Source: Meira nashicola (lineage: Eukaryota > Basidiomycota > Exobasidiomycetes > Exobasidiales > Brachybasidiaceae). From it: a DNA stretch of 64,000 nucleotides. Positions 10,829 through 20,795 of the stretch are shown one piece after another. Below the pieces are notes generated by a model. The model was not told the origin of the DNA and did not search any database. It saw only the letters and a list, made by a program, of their open reading frames with translations. The translations under genes and the position numbers were made by a program. How positions within the stretch are numbered: position 1 is the first letter of the stretch; each line of letters starts with the position of its first letter. The stretch covers positions 1,736,001 to 1,800,000 of the forward strand of contig BCJU01000004.1 in the NCBI GenBank assembly GCA_001600355.1. The letters are read 5' to 3'.

Positions 10829-10862
10829 TGTGTGTGTGTGTGTGTGTGTGTATGTGTGTGTG
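10829..10862. repeat. (TG)n microsatellite
   Basis: Run of TG dinucleotides interrupted once by TA, in the promoter region of the MARVEL gene. Confidence 0.9.
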
Positions 10863-11180
10863 TGGTACATGCATACATGAGAGGCTCAATGCAAACAAAC
10901 ATTTACGCGGCCTTTACACGGGACAAGATTTTGTGTATGTAAAACGGATGGAGACTGAAATAATGAGTAAATGGAACTCTGGATTCGGATCAGAAGAGGT
11001 AAGGGACAAGTGCTTACTTGCCTCGAATGATTTTTTTCTCTGAGTCAAATTTAGCCTACTTCTACAACAACAAGGCTAAAACGAATTAGGCAAAAAAATA
11101 AATCAGAATCGAAACTGTAAAAGTGGCTGTCCTACTGCCTTTTATTTGATTTTAAAGCCCCGCCCGCTAGTGGTTTGAAG

Positions 11181-11201
11181 CGCGTCTTTTTCTAAGACGC
11201 G
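11181..11201. repeat. Inverted repeat / hairpin
   Basis: CGCGTCTT, 5-nt loop, AAGACGCG: an 8-bp perfect stem. The right arm overlaps a 10-bp perfect palindrome, AGACGCGTCT (11195-11204), holding an ACGCGT core. No adjacent coding gene explains it. Confidence 0.6.
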
Positions 11202-12398
11202 TCTAAGAGCGGAGCTTCTTTGTTACACTCTTTTTGGATCTGCTTAAAACCAAATTAGGGTTCATTCGTCTATGAAATAATTACAGCTCAATTCACGCTT
11301 TGGGTCCATTCATGGTCCGAATGTCAAAAGCGATTTTAGGCTAGACTTAAAGAGATTCAATCAGCATGTAAGACAAGTGGGAAAATCATTTCATTTTAAT
11401 GAAGCGGTTGATGAACGATCCGGATGATGAGAATGAATATTGGGGTAATGATTGATTTTGAGGCCGGGCTCTAGATCAGTCGTTTTAGGATTCGTGTGGG
11501 GCTGTTACAAAGTGAAAGGACAATGAATGAAGTTGCATAAAGTTTTGCAGGTAGACAGTCAAGATGCATTTCTATGCACAAGAGCAGCACGGCATATACT
11601 GCACTAAAAAACAAACAAATGACACAATTATGCACTTTAACAGTATCGGAGAGTTTTCTCATAAATAATTCTAAGAAAATCATTAATGAACGCGTTGCAT
11701 TTACAGCTCTGATGGCTTACTTAATTCTCTTTACTCGCATTTGGCTAGTCTACAGGGGTGTTGAACAGTGTGGATAGCCTACGTCATTTAATGATAAAAT
11801 TATGACGCGCTAATTTTTTTTTTGATCGATCAAATGCTTCCTGACACTAATCTAGTACGGCTACAAGATCGAACCTGACCCATTCGAATAAATGCATGTA
11901 CCTGCCCTTCACGTGCAGAAAGCCTACAATTGGCCCCTTGCTTCACATTAAGTTGTTAGCCAAGGCGCTGCGCTTTGCCTATAATAAATGATCACTACTG
12001 CAATAGCTACTTCTAAGCGAGACAACAGGGGTAGACTTACCTATGAATCTCACTAATCTGCACTAGAAGTACCCTAATAATCATAAATGCGGAGAAGAAG
12101 GTCGGATTTATCTAGAATCGGATACGGACATGTCCCACGGTAACAGGCAATCAAGTGTCGATTGGCAGATCTACGACATCACTCTTGCGTATAATAGAAT
12201 CTTAAATGATCACACGATCACACAAAACAGGATAGGTTACCAATTAGATGAATATTAACAAAAACGATCTTCTATGAATGATTGATTGGGTTGAAGAATA
12301 CAGACAACAAGAGAATAATAATTAAGGAAGACCCGTTTTATGATGATGCTAGAGTGACGATGATGAACACGAGAAAAAATAAATGACGATCCCACTAT

Positions 12399-14057
12399 CT
12401 ATAGGAATTTGCCCACACGACCACCAGATTTTTGTGCGACAGTGTTCTCCTTTAATTCACCACGTTTCAAGATGGTGTACACTTGTCCTGGTGGAACGTA
12501 TGCTCGTGCTTTTGCATCAATTTGACGTTTATCTTCACCTGGCAATGGTGTTGACCATTCAAATTTGGGTCCAGGTGTAGATTTGTCATCCTTTGATTCT
12601 TCAGTGATGGCTGCTGCTGCTGCACGTGCTCTTTCTGTACGTTTGATATCGTCAATGGCCAATTGATAACCACCATCGATAACACCGACACGCATCATAC
12701 TGAGCAAGTTGTGTGCAGCGTTGGAGTGATTGTATAATCCACCGTTGAATGCAACGGTAGCATCCTTACCAATCTTACCGGCCAACAAGTGACGACCACC
12801 TGGATGTTCATCCATGAAAGTGGAAACATCGTGGATGAAACCAGAGATAGCGATCAAAGGACGGGTCTTTGACTCCTCTACGAAGTCATCCCATGAGATA
12901 ACTGGAAGGTCGTTGTAATTCTTTGGCCATGAAAGCTCGGATTGCTGTTCGTTCAACCTTTGCAATTGCATTGCGACTCTTCCTTTTTGAACTTCGTTAT
13001 CAGGGAACTTCTTCAAGTTAGATGCCAAACCAACGGATTTCATTGCAATGATGAACCATTTTGTTGGGTCATATTGGAACCATTTGACTGCGTTACGGTA
13101 ATCCATTGGGAATTGATGGTGGAAGTTGTGGTAACCTTCACCAACAGTAACCAAAGCAGTGATAAAGTGATCGCGAGGTGTCATTTTGTTGTCGAAAGAT
13201 GCTTCACCTAACCAATGTGCCAAAGAGTTGACACAGAAAGTGGAATGATGAACAAAGACTAAACGGCAAATGGCTGCAAAGAAGAAACCACCGCGCCAGT
13301 CTCCCCATCCCAAACCTGCAACAACTGTTGGGAAAACGAAACCTGTGATCAAGATGAGTGGAATGTAGAACTTGTGTTGGAATTTGATGACAGAGTTCTT
13401 GCGCAAATCGGAAATATCAGCAACACCTGGCTTACGGCGTGGCTTGACAATCATCCATCCCAAGTGTGACCACAAAAGACCGTTGTGAGCACCGTATGGG
13501 TCCAAATCAGTGTCGGTATAACGATGATGGGCACGATGACCACGGGCCCACCAATGGATGGATCCTTGAACTGCACTTGTACCCATAATTGCGAGCATGT
13601 ATTCCAAAGGTTTACTTGCATTGTACGAACGATGTGCCCACAAACGATGGTAACCGGCAGTGATACCCAAACCAGAGAAGAAGTAGTATGCGATTGACCA
13701 TGCAAATGTCTTCCATGTGAGATGAGTAGTGAATAATCCATAGACGGCCAAAAGTGGCGTACTTGTCAACACGATGAAACTGACCCATTGTATTTCGTTT
13801 AAAATGTTCTTCCATTCAACTGGAGGAAGTGCTGGTTCGCGTTCCAAAGTTCTTGTGACATAATCATCTGGAATATCTCCATCTGCAAAAGCAGATTTCT
13901 TCTTTGGTTGTGGCACTGAAGGTGCACCTGTCGATTCATCTTCTGATTGAGGAGGCGAAAGTTGATCGGCTGGAGGTGTACGAAGACCAGGGGCGGGTTG
14001 CTTACGGTTAAGCAATGTTTGTTCGCCACTTGGCGATTCGATATGAGTAGAAGCCAT
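12399..14057 (-). CDS. OLE1: Stearoyl-CoA (Delta-9) desaturase with C-terminal cytochrome b5
   Basis: Integral ER enzyme that inserts the cis-9 double bond into palmitoyl- and stearoyl-CoA using O2 and electrons from its own cytochrome b5. The three diagnostic histidine boxes are present: HRLWAH (residue 137), HRAHH (174) and HNFHH (310), separated by hydrophobic membrane segments. The C-terminal cytochrome b5 domain has the haem motif HPGG (418) and a second haem His in the NHSNAAH segment. Length 552 aa is slightly above yeast Ole1 (510). I start at the second ATG (14057, MASTHIESP); an in-frame ATG at 14114 would add 19 residues. A TATA tract lies about 210 bp upstream. The gene is intronless. 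Confidence 0.95.
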   Translation of the reverse strand: MASTHIESPSGEQTLLNRKQPAPGLRTPPADQLSPPQSEDESTGAPSVPQPKKKSAFADGDIPDDYVTRTLEREPALPPVEWKNILNEIQWVSFIVLTSTPLLAVYGLFTTHLTWKTFAWSIAYYFFSGLGITAGYHRLWAHRSYNASKPLEYMLAIMGTSAVQGSIHWWARGHRAHHRYTDTDLDPYGAHNGLLWSHLGWMIVKPRRKPGVADISDLRKNSVIKFQHKFYIPLILITGFVFPTVVAGLGWGDWRGGFFFAAICRLVFVHHSTFCVNSLAHWLGEASFDNKMTPRDHFITALVTVGEGYHNFHHQFPMDYRNAVKWFQYDPTKWFIIAMKSVGLASNLKKFPDNEVQKGRVAMQLQRLNEQQSELSWPKNYNDLPVISWDDFVEESKTRPLIAISGFIHDVSTFMDEHPGGRHLLAGKIGKDATVAFNGGLYNHSNAAHNLLSMMRVGVIDGGYQLAIDDIKRTERARAAAAAITEESKDDKSTPGPKFEWSTPLPGEDKRQIDAKARAYVPPGQVYTILKRGELKENTVAQKSGGRVGKFL

Positions 14058-15014
14058 TTTGATTGGCTTGCGGATAGAGGTCGTTAAAGAGGTTTTGTGA
14101 TGAATGTCTCGCAAGAGCGGAATGTAATCGCTATGTCTTGCGAATGTCGTAATGATCTACTAAAAGTAGAACAATGATTGGGTATGTGAAATTGTCGCTG
14201 ACCTGAACGACTTTGTGAATGTGAGGTGGTGGGTACCAAAGAAGAATGTATCATGTGTCAACCACTATATATATATAGTTCAGTCTCCGGTTACAGTCTA
14301 CTGAGCTTTAACTAATTTTGCCTCTAATATGTAGTCGCTCGGGCTCTCCGCTCAACGAAGGCCGGAAGCCCCATAAATGAAGCCAAATCTAACTTGAACT
14401 TTCAAAAAAAAAATTGATTGATTGAAGCACTTCTGTTTAATCTATGTATGTATGTGCATACATACAATTATTAGGAAGACTCTAAAATGATGAGGAAGGG
14501 TGGCAAGTTTGGGGAGAAGCCTTCAATCACCGCTAAACAAATACACAGCTATAGTGCAATACCCCGAAAATTTGCGTTGCTTACGCGCTAAACTCAGAAC
14601 AATCCCAACAAAAAGTTTGGGGCAAGCGTGAGCCTTTGAAGACCAATTAACGCCCTTCAACGTGTAAAGTTGCCACTTGCCACGCGCGTTTCAGTCAGGC
14701 GGGCTGGGTCGGATAAGTTTAAAAGTTTCGAAAAAGAAACGTACGACCCTTGAGGCTCCACATATAAGACTGTTTATATGCCCAATCTCTAAGTTTTATC
14801 TGACAGCTTACATTTCCGTTTTCCGACACCTTCAATCAAACTTTAAGATGAGCTAAAATAAAAGTTTTTTGATTTAAACTGTTGTGGCGTCCTTGTGAAA
14901 AGGACATGTATTCGAAATCGCACAGACTGGTACGCAGGAACAAGAAGATGAAACATATTTCAAACACATCAATTTGACGTCATGTGATCGTCGTATGTAT
15001 GGAACAGTCGGGTT
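14058..15014. other. Intergenic, desaturase promoter and DTD 3' flank
   Basis: Left part is the desaturase promoter with a 12-bp TA tract (14266-14277). Further right are CG-rich patches, a small hairpin near 14896 (GTCCTT/AAGGAC) and a perfect CRE-like TGACGTCA at 14975-14982. No coding frame recognised. Confidence 0.5.
14266..14277 (-). promoter_or_regulatory. TATA tract of the desaturase gene
   Basis: TATATATATATA, about 210 bp upstream of the chosen desaturase ATG; the likely core promoter for a highly expressed gene. Confidence 0.45.
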
Positions 15015-15886
15015 TTATCTTTTATTTTCGGCAGTATCAATGACTATTAGAAGGAAGATAAATGTTAGCGTACTGAATTTCAATTGTGGGGTACATTTTC
15101 CACACAAGAACTTACGTATCGTCACTGGACCTGCAGTTTATTAGATGGGATGAGGGGAAGTTACGGGGGAATTTAGTTTCAAGTGTGATTGCTAAATGTG
15201 TTCCTCCACTCACCATCATTGGTTAATGAACATTGCATCATTTCTCCAAACGCTCCATCTAGTCAAAATAATTGACGTCAGCAACGAAAGAATACTCGAA
15301 TGCTAAGGGTATCACCTACCTTTAATCCGATCCGACCTATAACCCTTCCCTAGTCTTTCTAACAATTGCTCATAAAGAATCTTTGCCTGTTCACCACCCA
15401 TGCTCTTATGAAAATCCGGTTTAGTGCCTTTGCTTAATCTGGCATGAAGAGTGAATTGAGAAATACACATCACCTCTCCCTCTAAATCGATCACGTTTTG
15501 CTTCCAAGGTTTCCCACCCCACACCTGTTCCGATCTTGTCTTTTGTTCGTTATTTCCTTCATCTGCAGTCTTTACTGTTGTATCTATTGCTTCTTTTGAG
15601 CTTTGATCAATTGTATATTGAGGTGGAACGTTGATCTGAGATGCTTTTTGACCTTCATTCCATAATTTTGTCGTCAAGATCTTTTGACTCAAAGGTGCAA
15701 TTTCATCAGCTGTATCTTCGACTCCAATTCCAATAAGAGCAACAATTCCGGGACCTATACGTGAAATCAACTTGCCGTCAACTGTAAATGTCTGTCGTCA
15801 GTCTATTGGTACTTCTTTCTAATCTACTTCATGCATATCTCACCATGTACAGTTGCGCCTGTCACCCTCTGTAGTACAGCTCTCAT
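15015..15886 (-). CDS. DTD1: D-aminoacyl-tRNA deacylase, five exons
   Basis: Hydrolyses D-aminoacyl-tRNAs and so keeps D-amino acids out of proteins. Exons: 15844-15886, 15320-15781, 15214-15258, 15116-15130 and 15015-15043, joined by GT-AG introns of 62, 61, 83 and 72 nt with CTGAC/CTAAC/CTAAT-like branch sites. The 197-residue product starts MRAVLQRVTGATVHVDGKLI, has the catalytic SQFTL motif, and ends with the second DTD motif NDGPVTI (Gly-cisPro). Both motifs assemble only with the proposed splicing, which strongly supports the model. Exon 4 is only 15 nt and codes the GPVTI part. Relative to bacterial DTD (about 145 aa) there is an insertion of about 45 residues between the first helix and the VWGGKPW segment. 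Confidence 0.88.
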
Positions 15887-16205
15887 TTTGATCTCTATTG
15901 AAAAGATGAAGGATAAATGCGTCGGAGTGTCACTGTAGTCTAGTCTCCGCCGCACCACAATTCTTCCAAATGAATTGCTTACGTAACCTTCCCCTTTCAT
16001 CCATCCAAATTAGCGGAATTATGTGTGGAGTGTTGGTACGCATATATTCATAGCACACTGCCTGTGTGTTATTTTATGATAAAGAATCGAATGTTACATG
16101 CATGCTTAAAGTCATGTCACCCTAATTGTTGATGTTTATGATCAAATGAACATCATTCTTTCTTTATCACCACCAGTGCTTCACGTTTTCCTCACAAACA
16201 AAACA
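15887..16205. other. Divergent intergenic region, DTD and SDR
   Basis: About 320 bp of promoter space shared by DTD (-) and the short-chain dehydrogenase (+). No TATA box or repeat stands out. Confidence 0.5.
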
Positions 16206-17396
16206 ATGCCTTCTCAAATTGTTCATCTTCCAAGTGCAGAAAGTAATCCTCTTCGAAGGTATTTGCATGGCGGAAAAGGTAAAGCACCTTATGCATTAAT
16301 CACAGGAGCTACAGGAGGAATGGGAGAAGAATGGGCATATCAATTAGCACATCATGGATTCAACCTAATCATTCAAGGCAGAAATAGAAAAAAGTTAGAA
16401 GTTGTACGTGAAACAATCATCTCACGTCAAATATATAAAGATACACCAAAAAGACGAAAAAGTACAACAAAACGAGAAGAAACGGATGAAGGGGTTCAAC
16501 GTACACCTTCTTCTACCCGAAAAGGAAGTGTGAAACGAAGAAAGTCAAAAGGTGAATTAAAGAGTGCACCTTCAAATAGCAACACTACTTCACCAACATT
16601 CTTACCTGTTCCTGCACATGTACAAGTTGAAATCTTGGTTTGTGAAGCAACACCTTATCCCAATGCAGAATTACAAGAAGGTCTCGATGAAATTTTATCG
16701 AAAAAAGAAGTTCGATTAACAATTCTGATCAACAATCTTGGCGTTCAAAGTGAAGGATATCCAAAATTAGAAGATCTTTCAAAAGAAGAATTAGCTGGAA
16801 TCGTAATTGCAAATTCTTTATTTCCAGCAGAAATGACGAGAAAATGCATGTTTAAACTTAAACAAAATCAACCAAGCTTACTCGTTACTGTAACAAGTAT
16901 AGGAGCTTGGACTCCAACTCCTTATCTTTCTCCTTATATGGGAACAAAAGGTTTCGATGTCGCATTTTCACATTCTTTACGTTCAGAAATGATTTGTGAA
17001 AATGAACAAGTTGATGTAGTTTGTATGGTTCCTGGTCAAGTTCAATCGGGAATGTGTGCAGAACCAGTTTCATTAATGGTACCTACTTCTTTCGATTGGG
17101 TACGTTCTGCAGTTTCTTCTCTTCGTCCAGGTGGTTCATTGTCAAATATTTTACCTTATAATTGGCTTGCTCCTCCGGCTTTTCAACCTTCTTCTTCCTC
17201 TTCCTCCAAACATCAAACTCCATCTCCATCGTCTTATTGGACAAGACCAAAAGGTGTGATCACTCCGTGGTGGCCGCACTATGCAGGAATGTTGGTAGCG
17301 CAATACGGACCAACATGGTTATTAGATAGCGTTGCAGTGAAAACGGTAAAAGGTCTTAAACGCAAACATGAAGAAATTGATGAAAAGATCAAATGA
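16206..17396 (+). CDS. Short-chain dehydrogenase/reductase, HSD17B12/HSDL1-like
   Basis: NAD(P)-dependent oxidoreductase of the SDR superfamily. The Rossmann motif TGATGGMG begins about residue 32, the NNLG motif is near 176, and the catalytic YMGTK (YxxxK) is at 244-248, preceded by the TSIGAW Ser region. Overall order resembles the 3-ketoacyl-CoA reductase/17-beta-HSD12 group and HSDL1 proteins (the C-terminal PSFDWVRSAV/WWPHY segment), so a lipid or steroid substrate is likely but unproven. A basic, Lys/Arg/Ser-rich insertion of about 50 residues (roughly 78-130) splits the N-terminal Rossmann half and is not usual for the family. I use the ATG at 16206 (MPSQIVHLP); an upstream in-frame ATG at 16146 adds 20 residues. 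It runs tail-to-tail into the next gene with a 72-bp spacer. Confidence 0.8.
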   Translation: MPSQIVHLPSAESNPLRRYLHGGKGKAPYALITGATGGMGEEWAYQLAHHGFNLIIQGRNRKKLEVVRETIISRQIYKDTPKRRKSTTKREETDEGVQRTPSSTRKGSVKRRKSKGELKSAPSNSNTTSPTFLPVPAHVQVEILVCEATPYPNAELQEGLDEILSKKEVRLTILINNLGVQSEGYPKLEDLSKEELAGIVIANSLFPAEMTRKCMFKLKQNQPSLLVTVTSIGAWTPTPYLSPYMGTKGFDVAFSHSLRSEMICENEQVDVVCMVPGQVQSGMCAEPVSLMVPTSFDWVRSAVSSLRPGGSLSNILPYNWLAPPAFQPSSSSSSKHQTPSPSSYWTRPKGVITPWWPHYAGMLVAQYGPTWLLDSVAVKTVKGLKRKHEEIDEKIK

Positions 17397-17468
17397 AGTG
17401 AAATAAATAAAAAAATATATATACAATACATACATAAAAAACATTATAGTACATTCTCTTTTCGTTCG

Positions 17469-20400
17469 TTACCCTTTAGAGGAATCCCATATACCACATA
17501 AATGATGACTTGGTGCACTTCTTCTTGTCCAAGCTTCAATAACATTCTTTTGTACACGATCCCTTTCAATCACCCAAGGTTCTACGTTAATCCAACCATT
17601 GTGTAATGTTGCCGTTTGATCATCTTGTATTGTTCCGCTCACTTTGGGTGCATCAATTTCAACTTTCGTTCGACTTCCAATAATTTCTGATCTTTTAGAT
17701 GGAATACGAACAATCGTTCCTCCAAATGATGATTGCCATAATTCGCGTGGCAAAATAAAGTGCTTCTTATGCAATCGTAAATTATCCTCTTCGTTAACTT
17801 CCACAGAGGCTTTCGGTAATGTGCTCAAACATTCTCGTTGACGTTCTTCACTACCACCTACGACAACAATCGCGCATGGTCTCTTGGAAGGGTGTCTCTC
17901 AAAATCATAAATTGCAGCCATCGTTTCCGGATCTTCATCTATGTGATCGTGTTGCAAATCGGATAGACCACTCATTCTCATACTCTTTCCTGCCCCATTT
18001 TCAGGAGTATCATGTCCGCTTCTGGTCGGAGAATGTGCAAGACTTGCAAGGCTGATATCTCTCACCACAACACGAAGATCACTGTTTGCATCTGTGCCAT
18101 TTTGGACATCATTGCTATAACTCAGCCGTAATACCTCTTGAGTCCATGCTTTGGAAGATGTTGGATGTGGTGGAACGCTTGAATCCCTAGAAGCGCCTGG
18201 AGCGAGACTTTGTCTTCTACTGTAAGGTGGATCATCGGACAGATGCGCATGATGAGAATCACTTTGTTCCAACACATAAACCGTTCCTAAACCCATCTTG
18301 CAAAGGGCATGTAAAGCTGCACGTTTAGCGATATTGGTATTTGCTTGATGCTTTTCCGCATTTTCACCCATTTCCACATCTCCTCTATCGTTCGTTTCAT
18401 CTTCATCGTTCAAAATGACGATCAATCCACTTCTATGAGCATTTGGCACATTGATAGGCGCCAAATGTGCTAGCAAAGTACGTTCGATAGCAGCAGGTAA
18501 AGTATGACAGCCCACCAAAGGACCACGCATTTCGCCCAATGCGTTCGGCACCCGTCTACCTCTTTCTGTTCCAAGCATGAGCAGTCCAACATCTTGTCTT
18601 GCCATTACGTCAACTGCTTGTACGATTCTACCAATCTTTGAAATACGTTCCGGGCATCTTCTTGACATAATCTCATACAGCTCTGTTTGTCGATGGGCAT
18701 GATCGGCGATAAATAAACCATCGCTCATCGAATTAACCATTGTCTTTTCTTCCTCTTCCCGATCGCCTGCATCATCATTCTGGTGAGCTTCAATATATTC
18801 GGCTAAGCTCCAAGTGCCTTCCTCAAGCAATTGGAATGGCAAGCCGAATTCATCAAATGCTGCACTGATTGCTTCTTTAACTAATTGAGCTGCTTCGTGA
18901 ACTGCACCATAAAGATGAAAGTGAGAAGTACGAATCATACTCAATCGAACCAAAGTTTCCATCATCTCTTTAAGAGATAATTGACCTTTACCAGCTTTCA
19001 TTGGCATAGCCGGATGACTGACAAAATTTAAAACATCATTAAATGGTCTTGAAGAACGTCCTGCCATGCCCATATTTAGAGCCATGAGCGGTGGCATCCT
19101 TCCTGATGGATCAGCACCTGCAGCAGAAAGAATTCGAGCAGAGAAAGAGCCAAGATGTTGATTCTGTTCAATATTAGATCGTGTTGTTGTGCCGATCATC
19201 ATGACCACATGAATTCCATTTCCAAACGAACATGCTCGATCGTACAATTGACGTGCAACATTTGAATCCCATTTTAGCGCACCCATCAGATCGTGGTAGC
19301 TCGGTACAATCTTTGTCCTTCCGCGTGATTCAATCAACCTTTTCGTCATCCAAGGGTCCCAACCCAATTCTACATCTAACATCTCTATACCCATCCCAAT
19401 AGCTAGCGACAGCAATCGGAAGTAGATTGCTTGTGAATGAGGCGAACGCGTATCACGTTGAGATAGCTTTCTGTCATCGTGGAAGAATCCTCCTTCTCGA
19501 TCTGAACGTACGGTGAACAAGATTGGGATATCGGGCGTCATCTTACGTAACGTTTCAAGCTGTCTGGCCACTTCTTCGAAATCGATTCTGGGCTCGGCTT
19601 CTATATCGAGCGAACGTGCAGTGGCAGTGGCTGGTCTTAGGCAATCCAACATATCCACACGCAATTCCAAAGCATCCACACCTTGTGTAATATTCCTTAG
19701 CATATCTGCGCTGATACTCGTTAGATCGGCAAATGTTAAGGACATGGCTGTCGTGCGTCTGGTCAAAAGACTTGATCGTTCGAGAACATTGGCTCGACTT
19801 GGCAAGACTGCAATTCCCTTTCTTCTTGTCATAGGCGTTCCATTCTTTCCACTGTTGGTTTTACTCATCGGTTGCTTAGGATGTACTCTTGATCCATTAT
19901 GCATCGGAGATGATAACCTGTGTTCAAGATATGCTGGCTCATGTAGAGGGCCTGGACCTGGACCATGTGGAGCGAGTAAGTTTGATAGACTGTTTCGAAA
20001 TACAGGTGGTGTATTGTGACCGCTAGTAGGTGATCCAGGCAAATCTAAAGGTGCTGATGATTGACGTGAGGGTCTTGAGATGCTATTAGCTCCCAATTCT
20101 GGATCTGCAAAATTTTGAGATTGGTTTGCACTTTTGAATGAATCACCAAGAATTGCGCGTAAAAGACGTTCGAACGAATTGCCGACTTGCTTAAACTTGA
20201 GAGGATCTGATGTATTGGAAGATGTAGATGAGAGACTGACTCTATCTGCACTTCGAGATGGTTCTTTTGATGATCCATCTAAGCCACATGAGAGATTATA
20301 AAATGTATGCGAACAACATTCTCTATATAACAATGTTCTTCTTCTCATCATCGCGTCCAAATCTTCATCATATTGTTTTAGCCATCTTCCGTCGATATAT

Positions 20401-20795
20401 TGTCGAACAGCACTTATTTCACGTAAGACACGTATGACTGGCATAGTATGTAAAACTGCTTTTAATACTCTTCTTGATTCGCTAGATTCGATAATACCAC
20501 CACCACAAGCTATAACTGCATCAAACGGATGTTGAACGAGTAATTCTTTCAAAAGAACAGTTTCTCTTGCTCTAAAAGCATTCCATCCATGTGCAGCAAC
20601 ATAAGCTTCTACAGATGTATCTTCGCTCATTCTAAATCGATAATCCATATCGATGAATGTACGTCCCATAGATCTATTTGCCATTAAACCGATCGTCGTC
20701 TTTCCTGCTCCTTTCATTCCGATAATTATAATCGTAGCACGAGCATCGTACAATCCATTTGACGGCATAGTGGATGCCGTCATCATTGTTGTCAT
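17469..20795 (-). CDS. QUTR/Qa-1S-like protein: shikimate kinase + dehydroquinase + shikimate dehydrogenase-like domains
   Basis: 1108 residues that resemble the three C-terminal domains of the AROM pentafunctional protein. Residues about 20-190: shikimate kinase-like, with P-loop GMKGAGKTT, IDMDYRF and the CGGGII motif. About 330-620: type I dehydroquinase-like, with the active-site His kept (SYHDL, H501) but the Schiff-base Lys position apparently occupied by Met (VVMMIG, M532). From about 625: shikimate dehydrogenase-like, starting HLYGAVHEAAQLVKEAI, diverged and broken by disordered insertions. There are no EPSP synthase or dehydroquinate synthase domains, so this is not AROM. The arrangement matches the ascomycete quinate-pathway repressor QUTR/Qa-1S, a regulator recruited from AROM. 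A repressor role is inferred from that homology; no quinate catabolic genes are adjacent. The first ATG in frame is at 20795. Confidence 0.8.
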   Translation of the reverse strand: MTTMMTASTMPSNGLYDARATIIIIGMKGAGKTTIGLMANRSMGRTFIDMDYRFRMSEDTSVEAYVAAHGWNAFRARETVLLKELLVQHPFDAVIACGGGIIESSESRRVLKAVLHTMPVIRVLREISAVRQYIDGRWLKQYDEDLDAMMRRRTLLYRECCSHTFYNLSCGLDGSSKEPSRSADRVSLSSTSSNTSDPLKFKQVGNSFERLLRAILGDSFKSANQSQNFADPELGANSISRPSRQSSAPLDLPGSPTSGHNTPPVFRNSLSNLLAPHGPGPGPLHEPAYLEHRLSSPMHNGSRVHPKQPMSKTNSGKNGTPMTRRKGIAVLPSRANVLERSSLLTRRTTAMSLTFADLTSISADMLRNITQGVDALELRVDMLDCLRPATATARSLDIEAEPRIDFEEVARQLETLRKMTPDIPILFTVRSDREGGFFHDDRKLSQRDTRSPHSQAIYFRLLSLAIGMGIEMLDVELGWDPWMTKRLIESRGRTKIVPSYHDLMGALKWDSNVARQLYDRACSFGNGIHVVMMIGTTTRSNIEQNQHLGSFSARILSAAGADPSGRMPPLMALNMGMAGRSSRPFNDVLNFVSHPAMPMKAGKGQLSLKEMMETLVRLSMIRTSHFHLYGAVHEAAQLVKEAISAAFDEFGLPFQLLEEGTWSLAEYIEAHQNDDAGDREEEEKTMVNSMSDGLFIADHAHRQTELYEIMSRRCPERISKIGRIVQAVDVMARQDVGLLMLGTERGRRVPNALGEMRGPLVGCHTLPAAIERTLLAHLAPINVPNAHRSGLIVILNDEDETNDRGDVEMGENAEKHQANTNIAKRAALHALCKMGLGTVYVLEQSDSHHAHLSDDPPYSRRQSLAPGASRDSSVPPHPTSSKAWTQEVLRLSYSNDVQNGTDANSDLRVVVRDISLASLAHSPTRSGHDTPENGAGKSMRMSGLSDLQHDHIDEDPETMAAIYDFERHPSKRPCAIVVVGGSEERQRECLSTLPKASVEVNEEDNLRLHKKHFILPRELWQSSFGGTIVRIPSKRSEIIGSRTKVEIDAPKVSGTIQDDQTATLHNGWINVEPWVIERDRVQKNVIEAWTRRSAPSHHLCGIWDSSKG

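Larger units (their letters stand above)
10235..12398. other. Long intergenic region, MARVEL gene to desaturase
   Basis: About 2.2 kb. The left 450 bp is the CT-rich (minus strand) promoter of the MARVEL gene. A (TG)n microsatellite lies at 10829-10862, and a hairpin with an 8-bp perfect stem at 11181-11201 that includes ACGCGT. The rest has scattered stops in all frames and no tRNA or rRNA signature I could find. The right end is the 3' flank of the desaturase. A small multi-exon gene cannot be ruled out. Confidence 0.5.

Noticed and set aside
11860..11900. tRNA-like B box (GGTTCGATC on the minus strand)
   Set aside because: The flanking nucleotides do not form a T stem, and no A box or acceptor stem is found.
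16206..20795. SDR plus QUTR-like gene as a quinate or secondary-metabolite cluster
   Set aside because: No quinate dehydrogenase, transporter, dehydratase or backbone synthase is adjacent; the tail-to-tail arrangement is common throughout this window.
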